Shown here in pieces: positions 57,946-64,000 of a stretch of 64,000 nt of DNA. Under the pieces are notes generated by a model. That model saw nothing but the letters and a program-made list of their open reading frames with translations. It was not told the origin of the DNA and searched no databases. Every line of letters starts with the position of its first letter. The first letter of the stretch is position 1. The stretch is taken from contig DATNGG010000075.1 of the NCBI GenBank assembly GCA_035605975.1, forward strand, positions 4,876 to 68,875, written 5' to 3'. Origin of the DNA: CAIKMD01 sp035605975 (GTDB lineage: Bacteria; Pseudomonadota; Alphaproteobacteria; ATCC43930; CGMCC-115725). Both the position numbers and the translations under genes were made by a program.

Positions 57946-58763
57946 GCGCCCTCCCTCACCTCGCCTCGCTCGATCATCGTCTTGCGAATCTCTTCGTGCA
58001 GCAGCTCATAGAGCTCGTTGCGCAAGCCGTTGAGCTTGCTCGAGGTCATGAAATTGCTTTTGCGCGGATGGCCTTCCTCGACATGGATCAGCTTCTTCAG
58101 CCGGCCGGGCCGGGCCGTCAGCACCGCCACCCGATCGGCCAGGAAGACCGCCTCGGCGAGGCTGTGCGTGACGAAGACGATGGTCTTGCCGGTCTGCGCC
58201 AGCAGCACCGAGAGGTCCTCGCCGAGCACCATGCGGGTCTGCTCGTCCAGCGCGGCAAAGGGCTCGTCCATCAGCAGGATCTCGGTCTTGAGGCCCAGCG
58301 CGCGGGCGAGCTGGACGCGCTGTTTCATGCCGCCCGAGAGCTGGCCCGGATAATGGTCGCAGAAATCCGCCAGCCCCACCGCCCGGAGCGACTGGAGCGC
58401 GCGCTCCTGGCGCTCGGATTTGGCGACGCCCTGGAAGGCCATGCCGAGCTTCACATTGTCGATGACGGTGCGCCACGGGAAGAGCGTGTTCTCCTGGAAC
58501 ACGAACGCGACCTTTTGCGGCGAGGGCCCGCGCACGACATGGCCGTCGATCGTCACCTGTCCCGTGGTCGGCGACGCCAGCCCGCCGATGATGTTGAGCA
58601 GCGTGCTCTTGCCGCAGCCCGAGGGGCCGATGAGGCAGAGCAGCTCGCCGCGCGCGATATCGAGCGAAGCGCTCTCCAGCGCCACCACCCGGCGCGGATC
58701 GCCCTCCGCACCGAAGGCCTGGCTGACGCTATCGACTCGAATGACCGCTTCCGCGCCGCTCAC
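57942..58763 (-). CDS. ABC transporter ATP-binding protein (NitT/TauT family)
   Basis: A 273-aa ATPase from the GTG at 58763, with AAGAGGA upstream at 58771-58777; the longer frame copies the end of the binding-protein gene and was rejected. Motifs are Walker A LIGPSGCGKSTLLN, Q-loop AFVFQENTLFPW, signature LSGGMKQR, Walker B ILLMDEPFAALDEQT and H-loop VFVTHSLAEAV. A C-terminal extension of about 40 residues ends in a charged helix. It is the single ATPase for two permeases and at least four binding proteins. Confidence 0.92.
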   Translation of the reverse strand: MSGAEAVIRVDSVSQAFGAEGDPRRVVALESASLDIARGELLCLIGPSGCGKSTLLNIIGGLASPTTGQVTIDGHVVRGPSPQKVAFVFQENTLFPWRTVIDNVKLGMAFQGVAKSERQERALQSLRAVGLADFCDHYPGQLSGGMKQRVQLARALGLKTEILLMDEPFAALDEQTRMVLGEDLSVLLAQTGKTIVFVTHSLAEAVFLADRVAVLTARPGRLKKLIHVEEGHPRKSNFMTSSKLNGLRNELYELLHEEIRKTMIERGEVREGA

Positions 58764-58788
58764 TTCGCACTCCTCTTCGATCTCGATC

Positions 58789-59766
58789 TCACTTTGCACC
58801 CGGCAGAAATTTTTCGGTGTAGAGCTTCGACATGTCCGGCTCGGCCGGAAGCTGCTTGGTCTCGACGAAGGACCGCGCGAGCACGGCCAAGCCCTTGGGA
58901 TCGAACTTGCCGGTATCGGAGAGGCTCGGCATGACCTCGTCATAGGCGCTCGCCGCGATGGCCAGCGGCTGGTGCATCACGGGCGCGGCGAGCTTCACGG
59001 TCTCGTCCTTGTTCTTGCGCATCCAGGCGACGGTCTCGAACCAGCCGGCGAGAAACGCGCGGATTTGATCGGGATGCGCGGCGATGATCTTGTTGGTGGC
59101 AAAGGTGACGTGATTGATGAATTCCGGCACGAAGGTGCTGCAGCGCATGATGATCTTCGCCTTGTGCTCTTCGGCGAGCTTGGCGGCGCCCGCGACGTCG
59201 ATCATCATCCCGTCGATCTGGCCGGTCTCCATGGCGGCGATCTGCGCCGCGTTGGTGCCGAGCGGCACGGCCTGGATGCCCTCGGGGCCCCAGCCGAGAT
59301 AGCGCGACGCTTCGTGAACCATCCAGTCGGTGAGGCCGCCGACGGTCGAGACGCTGATCTTCTTGCCTTTGAGATCGGTTGGCTTGTCGATCGGCAGCCC
59401 CTCGCGCACCACCATGACGAGGCCGGCGGGCGGGCCGGCGAAGGCGGCAATGCCGAGATCGGAATTGCCCTTGGCGACGAAGACGAGTTCGGGGCCGGAG
59501 CCGAGGCCGATATCGACCGCGTCGGCGCCGAGCCCCTGCTGCAGCTTGGCGCTGCCGGCAAAATTGACCTCTTCGATGTCGAGCCCGCGCTTTTGATAAA
59601 AGCCTTTCTCCATGCCGATATCGAGCGGCGTGAAATCGATCGGCCCGGCGATCGCCTTGCCGACGCGCAGCTTGTCGGCGGCGCGGCTCGAGCCCGTGCC
59701 GAGCGCCAGAAGGAGGGCCGCGAGCGTGAGCGCCGCGAGCAGCGAACGGCCAAAAGATCTTCGCAT
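58789..59766 (-). CDS. NitT/TauT-type periplasmic binding protein C3
   Basis: A 325-aa protein. The start chosen is the ATG at 59766 (MRRSFGRSLL), which sits at proper distance from GGGAGGGAG; the ATG at 59772 would be too close. The signal peptide ends SRA, then ADKLRVGKAIAGPIDFTPLD opens the mature chain. ISVSTVGGLTDWMVHEASRY and FLAGWFETVAWMRKNKDE define the C subgroup, with C-terminal YTEKFLPGAK. It lies 25 bp before the ATPase gene. Confidence 0.88.
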   Translation of the reverse strand: MRRSFGRSLLAALTLAALLLALGTGSSRAADKLRVGKAIAGPIDFTPLDIGMEKGFYQKRGLDIEEVNFAGSAKLQQGLGADAVDIGLGSGPELVFVAKGNSDLGIAAFAGPPAGLVMVVREGLPIDKPTDLKGKKISVSTVGGLTDWMVHEASRYLGWGPEGIQAVPLGTNAAQIAAMETGQIDGMMIDVAGAAKLAEEHKAKIIMRCSTFVPEFINHVTFATNKIIAAHPDQIRAFLAGWFETVAWMRKNKDETVKLAAPVMHQPLAIAASAYDEVMPSLSDTGKFDPKGLAVLARSFVETKQLPAEPDMSKLYTEKFLPGAK

Positions 59767-59807
59767 CACCATCTCCCTCCCTGTTTTGCCGTCCGGCGGC
59801 GCGAAGT

Positions 59808-60776
59808 TCAATGTTCGGCGCCCGGCAGGAACTTCTCGGTGTAAAGCTTGCTCATATCGGGCTCTTTGGGAAGCGTGCCGAGCTCGACGAAGGAGCGTGC
59901 CAGGACGGCGAGCGCCTTGGGGTTGAACCGCCCGTCATTCGAGAAGGTCGGCATTACCTCGTCATAGACCTTGCTTTCGATCTCTTCGGAGACGCCGCCC
60001 ACGCGCGCGCCGATCTTCACCGCCACAGGCTTGTTCTTGTGCATGAAGGCGATCGTCTCGAACCAGCCGGCGAGAAATTCGCGCACGCGCTCCGGATGCT
60101 CGCCCATCACCTTGTTGCTCGCATAGATCACGTGGATGTGAAAATCCTTCACGATGTCGCCGAAGCGCACGATCATGCGGGCGACACCCTCTTCCTCGAA
60201 TTTGTAGCCGCCGGCGATATCCGTGACCATGCCGTTCGTCTGGTTGGTGCGCATCGCGGCCACTTGCGGCGGCGTCGCGCCGAGCTCGGCCATGCGGATG
60301 CCGTCGGGCCCCCAGCCTTGCTGGCGCGACAGCTCCTTGACGAGCCACGCCGTGAGCGAGCCGACGGTGCTGACGCTGATGAGCTTGCCCTTCAGATCGG
60401 CGACGGTCTTTACGGGTCCATCCTTTTGGGTAATGAGGCAGAGCAGCGCCGGCTGATTGGCCATGGCCGCGACGCCGAGCTCCGGATTGCCCTTGGCGAC
60501 GAAAGCGAGCTCCGGCCCCGAGCCCACCGCGATGTCGATCGCATCGGCGGCGATGCCGCGCTGCAGATTGGCGCTGCCGGGGAATGCCGTCGCCTCGATC
60601 TCGAGATTGTGCTTCTTGAAGATGCCTTCCTCGATGCCGATGTCGAGCGGCACGAAGGTGAAGGGCTGAGCCTGCGCCTTGCCGACACGCAGCTTGTCGA
60701 GCGCATGAGCCGGCGCGACGCCGGCGGCGCAGACGGCAAGGCCGAGAAGAGCGGCACAGATCGGCGATCGACGCAT
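59808..60776 (-). CDS. NitT/TauT-type periplasmic binding protein C2
   Basis: A 322-aa protein. The signal peptide ends AHA at about residue 25, then LDKLRVGKAQAQPFTFVPLD. Shared with C3: ISVSTVGSLTAWLVKELSRQ, FLAGWFETIAFMHKNK, and the C-terminal LYTEKFLPGA. The cleft residues near TNQTNGMVTDIAGGYKFEEE differ from C1 and C3, consistent with a different ligand. It is 41 bp upstream of C3 on the same transcript. Confidence 0.88.
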   Translation of the reverse strand: MRRSPICAALLGLAVCAAGVAPAHALDKLRVGKAQAQPFTFVPLDIGIEEGIFKKHNLEIEATAFPGSANLQRGIAADAIDIAVGSGPELAFVAKGNPELGVAAMANQPALLCLITQKDGPVKTVADLKGKLISVSTVGSLTAWLVKELSRQQGWGPDGIRMAELGATPPQVAAMRTNQTNGMVTDIAGGYKFEEEGVARMIVRFGDIVKDFHIHVIYASNKVMGEHPERVREFLAGWFETIAFMHKNKPVAVKIGARVGGVSEEIESKVYDEVMPTFSNDGRFNPKALAVLARSFVELGTLPKEPDMSKLYTEKFLPGAEH

Positions 60777-60834
60777 TGATCAAAATCCTCCGGTACAAAG
60801 CAATCGAGGTTTCATGGGCGGAGCCGGCGCGGCC

Positions 60835-61794
60835 TTAAGACCGCGGCGCGGGCAAGAAACGCTCGGTGTAGAGCTTCGACATATCGGGCTCGGTCGGGAG
60901 CATCTTCATCTCGACGAAAGAGCGGCTCAACACCGCCAAGCCCTTGGGGTCGAACTTGCCGTCATCCGACAGCATGCGCAAGGTTTCGTCATAGACGCGG
61001 CCGATGATCGGCTCCGGAATCTTGAGGATGCCCGCCGCGATCCTGACGCTCTCGGCCTTGTTGTGCTTGACATAGGCGATGGTTTCGAACCAGGCGGCGA
61101 GAAACTTGCGCGCGTCGTCGGGACGTTTGGCGATGACGTCGTTGGTCGCGAAGATGACGTGGTTCACGTATTCCTTGACGATATCGCCGAATTTCAAGAG
61201 AAGGCGCGCCTCGCCGGCGCTTTGCAGCTTGTAGGCGGTGGTGATGTCGAAAGGCACGGCGTCGATCTGCCGCGTCCGCAGCGCCGCGATCTGCGCCGGC
61301 ACGCCGCCGAGCGCCACCCGCCGAATGCCGTCCGGCCCCCAGCCCTGCTGGCGCGAGAGCTCGCGGATCATCCAATCGGTTTGCGAGCCGACGGTCGAGA
61401 TGCTGGCGACCTTGCCCTTGAGCTCGGCGGGCGTCCTGATCGCGCTGTCGGCGGCGACACAGAGCGTGATGCCGAGCGGCGGCCCTGCTTCCTCGGCGAT
61501 CCCCAGCACCGGCGCGCCCTTGGCGATGAAGGCCAGGCCGGGCCCGGAGCCGATGCCGATATCGACGCTGCCGGCCGCAAGAGCCTGCTGCAGCTTGGCA
61601 TCGCCGGCGAAGGAGATCGCCTCGACATCGAGACCGTGCTTTTTGAAGAAGCCCTTCTCGATGCCGATATCGAGCGGCGTGAATTGGAACAGCGAGGGGA
61701 AGCCTTTGCCGGCGCGCAGCGTGTCGGCGGACGCGCTCGGCGCCGCGGCAAGCGCCAGCGACAACAGGACGGCCGCCGTGCCCAGCGAACGCAT
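60835..61794 (-). CDS. NitT/TauT-type periplasmic binding protein C1
   Basis: A 319-aa protein from the ATG at 61794 (MRSLGTAAVL). The signal peptide ends ASA, then DTLRAGKGFPSLFQFTPLD. SISTVGSQTDWMIRELSRQQ, FLAAWFETIAYVKHNK and the C-terminal YTERFLPAPRS place it with C2 and C3. It is the first binding protein of the importer cluster, 170 bp after the HyuB stop; that gap contains an 8-bp hairpin and no gene. Confidence 0.88.
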   Translation of the reverse strand: MRSLGTAAVLLSLALAAAPSASADTLRAGKGFPSLFQFTPLDIGIEKGFFKKHGLDVEAISFAGDAKLQQALAAGSVDIGIGSGPGLAFIAKGAPVLGIAEEAGPPLGITLCVAADSAIRTPAELKGKVASISTVGSQTDWMIRELSRQQGWGPDGIRRVALGGVPAQIAALRTRQIDAVPFDITTAYKLQSAGEARLLLKFGDIVKEYVNHVIFATNDVIAKRPDDARKFLAAWFETIAYVKHNKAESVRIAAGILKIPEPIIGRVYDETLRMLSDDGKFDPKGLAVLSRSFVEMKMLPTEPDMSKLYTERFLPAPRS

Positions 61795-61846
61795 AGCAAA
61801 TCCGTCTCTGCAGATCCTCACTGCACCAGCCCTCCCGTTCCTCGCC

Positions 61847-61870
61847 GCCGGCCCCCGATCGAGGGCCGGC
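61847..61870. other. Hairpin between hyuB-like gene and binding protein C1
   Basis: GCCGGCCC (61847-61854) pairs perfectly with GGGCCGGC (61863-61870) around an 8-base loop that itself contains CGATCG. It lies in the 170-bp gap between two minus-strand genes, about 53 bp upstream of the C1 start. No T-run follows, so termination is uncertain; it could shape expression between the HyuAB pair and the transporter genes. Confidence 0.35.
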
Positions 61871-61964
61871 CGCGCTCCTGTCACATCATCCGGTCCGCGA
61901 CGCCGCTATCGCGTTCGGCGTCGCCGCCTTGATGCGCCGTTTCTCGTCTTTGTGCGCCGGTCAT

Positions 61965-63731
61965 TCATTTTTGCGCCCCGGCCTGGCGCTCCGCGCGAAG
62001 CTTTTTCGTGGCGGCCGCGTCGATCGCCAGATTTTTGGGATCGAGCACCACGCCATAGTCGCTCTTGGCTTTCTCGCAGCTGACATAGCCCTCGACGACA
62101 TCCATGCGGACGCGCTCGGGATCGCGGTCGAACGGATCGCCCCAGCCGCCGCCGCCATTGCTGCGCACCACCACCTCGGTGTCGGCAGGCGTCGGCAGGC
62201 GGTTGGCTTCCTTCTCGCGGAAGGCGTTCTCGCCCGGAAGCTTCATGAGATAGCGGCTGGAATTGCCGGCCTTCCCGCCCCATAAGCCCCAGGGCGGATT
62301 GTCGATGCGCGCCGGCGCATGCATGTTCCAGCGGCCCTCGACGAAGTTGCGGACCTGGACATCGAGGCCCAGCCCGCCGCGGAACTTGCCGGGCCCGCCG
62401 GAATCGGTCCGGAAGCCGCGGCTCTCGATGAGCACCGGGGTCTTCATCTCGATCGCCTCGATCGAGCCGTTGCGCACATCGCCCTGGCACACCGATACCG
62501 AGGCCGATTCGCCGTCCTCGGTCGGACGTCCGCCCCAGCCGCCGCCCTCGATGCTCTGGACGACGAAGGCCTTGCCGGTCTTCGGGTGCCGGCCGAAGAA
62601 CACGACCGAGGCGCCGAGCGTGCCGAGATGCGCGGCGGGGATGCGATCCTTCGCCGCCGGCGCCAGCGCCTTGATGATGGTGTCGACGACCGTCGGGATG
62701 ATCGTGCTCCAGCCCGCCATCGGCGCGGGATAGCGCGCCATCATGATATTGCCTTCGGGAATGATGTGTTTCAGCGCGTTGAACGAGCCCTCATTGACGG
62801 GATCGAGCGGCGCGGTCAGCGACTTATAGGCGACGCGCGCGCCCGCCAGCGTCCGCGAGTTGATGCCGGCCTTGCGCGCCGCGGAGCAGCCCGAAAGGTC
62901 GATCACCATGTCGCCTTTCTCCTGATCGACCGTGACCTTGGCGTGGATGCGCACCGGCTCTTTGGTGACGCCGTCATTGTCGAGGTAGGACTCGGCCTCG
63001 TAGACGCCCGAGGGGAAGGCCGAGACGGTGCGGCGGCACTTCATCTCGGTTTCGGCGAAAATGTGCTCGATCCCGGCGAGCATGGTCTCGGCGCCGAATT
63101 TCTCGAAGAGCTCGTCGAGGCGGCGATGGGCGAGCCGGCACGCCGCCATCTGCGCTCGCATGTCGCCGAGCGAGGAATCGGGGAAACGGATATTGTCGCG
63201 GATGACTTTGAGCAGCACCTCGTTGACCTTGCCGCCCTCGTAGATTTTGAGCTGGTCGAGCTGCAGCCCTTCCTGCCAGGGATCGACGACCTCGGCGCCG
63301 GCGCCGAAGCCCGTCGAGATGCCGCCGACATCGATCCAATGCGCGCGCACGATCGAGAACATGGTGAGCTTGCCCTTGAAGAAATAGGGCATGTAGATGA
63401 CCATGTTGTTGAGGTGCTGGCCCGCCACCGCCTGGTGATTGGTGACGATCACGTCCTCGGGCTTGAAGCCGGCCTCGCCGTAGCGATTCATGCCGTCCTC
63501 GATGATGATGCCGAGATCGGCGACGAAGTGCGAGACGCCGCCGACATTCTGCGAGACGAGCCGCGAATCCGGCAAGAGCAGCGCGGTGCAGAAATCGCGC
63601 ACCTCGTAGATCATCATGTTGTAGGAAGTGCGATGCAGGTCCGCCGCCATTTCGGTGGCGATCGCCGGCAGCGCGCTGCGCACGACTTCGAGGGTGACGG
63701 GATCGAGTTTCGTGGTCATTTGGCCACTCAT
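61965..63731 (-). CDS. Hydantoinase B / oxoprolinase family protein (HyuB-like)
   Basis: A 588-aa protein of the HyuB / acetone carboxylase alpha-like family. The N-terminal KLDPVTLEVVRSALPAIATE is the family opening; FSIVRAHWIDVGGISTGFGA, SGCSAARKAGINSRTLAGAR and the late GGGGWGDPFDRDPERV are conserved. With HyuA it forms an ATP-dependent or ATP-independent N-methylhydantoinase, oxoprolinase or acetophenone-carboxylase-type enzyme acting on cyclic amides or ketones. The start ATG overlaps the HyuA stop (ATGA). Confidence 0.9.
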   Translation of the reverse strand: MSGQMTTKLDPVTLEVVRSALPAIATEMAADLHRTSYNMMIYEVRDFCTALLLPDSRLVSQNVGGVSHFVADLGIIIEDGMNRYGEAGFKPEDVIVTNHQAVAGQHLNNMVIYMPYFFKGKLTMFSIVRAHWIDVGGISTGFGAGAEVVDPWQEGLQLDQLKIYEGGKVNEVLLKVIRDNIRFPDSSLGDMRAQMAACRLAHRRLDELFEKFGAETMLAGIEHIFAETEMKCRRTVSAFPSGVYEAESYLDNDGVTKEPVRIHAKVTVDQEKGDMVIDLSGCSAARKAGINSRTLAGARVAYKSLTAPLDPVNEGSFNALKHIIPEGNIMMARYPAPMAGWSTIIPTVVDTIIKALAPAAKDRIPAAHLGTLGASVVFFGRHPKTGKAFVVQSIEGGGWGGRPTEDGESASVSVCQGDVRNGSIEAIEMKTPVLIESRGFRTDSGGPGKFRGGLGLDVQVRNFVEGRWNMHAPARIDNPPWGLWGGKAGNSSRYLMKLPGENAFREKEANRLPTPADTEVVVRSNGGGGWGDPFDRDPERVRMDVVEGYVSCEKAKSDYGVVLDPKNLAIDAAATKKLRAERQAGAQK

Positions 63732-64000
63732 TTTCCATGTCCCACGGTGATGATGAGTTCGCCGGTATCGGCCACGGCGACCTTGTCGCCGGGATGGATG
63801 ACGGTGGTCGAGGCGTATTCGCTGACCAGTGCCGGGCCGTCGAATTTGTCGCCGGGCGTCAGCTTCAACCGATCGTAGACCGGGCAGTCCACCGGGCCGC
63901 CCTGATCGAACAGCACAGGGCGCTTCTCGCGCGGCGCGAGCTTGCCTTCGCGCGGCAAAGCCGGCAGCGCCAGTTTGGAGCGCCGGCCGAGGGCGACGAG
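63728..64000 (-). CDS. Hydantoinase A / oxoprolinase family protein (HyuA-like), C-terminal part only
   Basis: The last 90 or so codons of a minus-strand gene that enters from the right edge. The frame is open to 64000. FDQGGPVDCPVYDRLKLTPG and ALVSEYASTTVIHPGDKVAV are typical of the C-terminal domain of HyuA-type proteins, which are about 680 aa. An internal TTG near 63958 is not the start. Its stop overlaps the HyuB start, so the subunits are translationally coupled. Confidence 0.85.
   Translation of the reverse strand, partial: LVALGRRSKLALPALPREGKLAPREKRPVLFDQGGPVDCPVYDRLKLTPGDKFDGPALVSEYASTTVIHPGDKVAVADTGELIITVGHGK

Noticed and set aside
1..64000. CRISPR array, prophage, tRNA or rRNA genes
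   Set aside because: No regularly spaced short repeats, phage structural genes, tRNA cloverleaf-like sequences or rRNA segments were noticed; gaps between genes are short and accounted for.

Overview
The window is 64 kb of high-GC DNA with dense, strongly GC3-biased genes. Synteny and gene content point to an alphaproteobacterium, probably a Hyphomicrobiales or Rhodospirillales relative. The evidence is kdsB divergent from a membrane-anchored cycM-type cytochrome c, followed by a hisN-type phosphatase and yejABEF, plus a tandem glycine riboswitch in front of malate synthase and many NitT/TauT and Bug-type binding proteins. No rRNA, tRNA, CRISPR array, prophage or classical transposase was seen. 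I also found no recognisable transcription factor gene.

Positions 1-14,000 are mostly housekeeping. They hold partial kdsB, cycM, hisN-like, the Yej oligopeptide importer (interrupted between yejE and yejF by a four-helix-bundle gene with inverted-repeat flanks), a minus-strand group (M17 aminopeptidase, two small membrane proteins, TerC), a GST, and riboswitch-controlled aceB.

Positions 14,000-32,000 are catabolic. They hold an orphan family-5 binding protein, an amidase, two cupins, an orphan Bug-type receptor, an alpha/beta hydrolase and an isochorismatase-fold amidase. A long minus-strand set follows: flavin monooxygenase, three-subunit molybdenum hydroxylase, ABC importer, ACMSD-like decarboxylase and UbiD. 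The enzyme classes match the hydroxylase / flavin monooxygenase / amidohydrolase-type decarboxylase / deformylase / maleamate amidase logic of picolinate and nicotinate degradation. The ring-opening dioxygenase was not recognised.

Positions 32,000-48,000 hold a ThDP enzyme and five paralogous amidohydrolase-2 genes on one strand, the last four in direct tandem. Upstream of them lie a 115-aa unknown protein, a Rieske ferredoxin and a TauD-like dioxygenase. Four tandem NitT/TauT-type binding proteins without a transporter core run divergently. A block with two gene fragments and a DUF347-type membrane protein sits between amidohydrolase copies 1 and 2.

Positions 48,000-64,000 hold a RibD-type reductase, two MmgE/PrpD proteins, a gentisate-dioxygenase-like bicupin next to an aromatic hydroxylase, and an MDR oxidoreductase. 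They also hold an ABC importer with one ATPase, two different permeases and four binding proteins, and a HyuA (partial) / HyuB pair. Overall the window looks like a conserved core joined to a large accessory region for scavenging and degrading aromatic or N-heteroaromatic acids, with unusual amplification of binding proteins and amidohydrolases.
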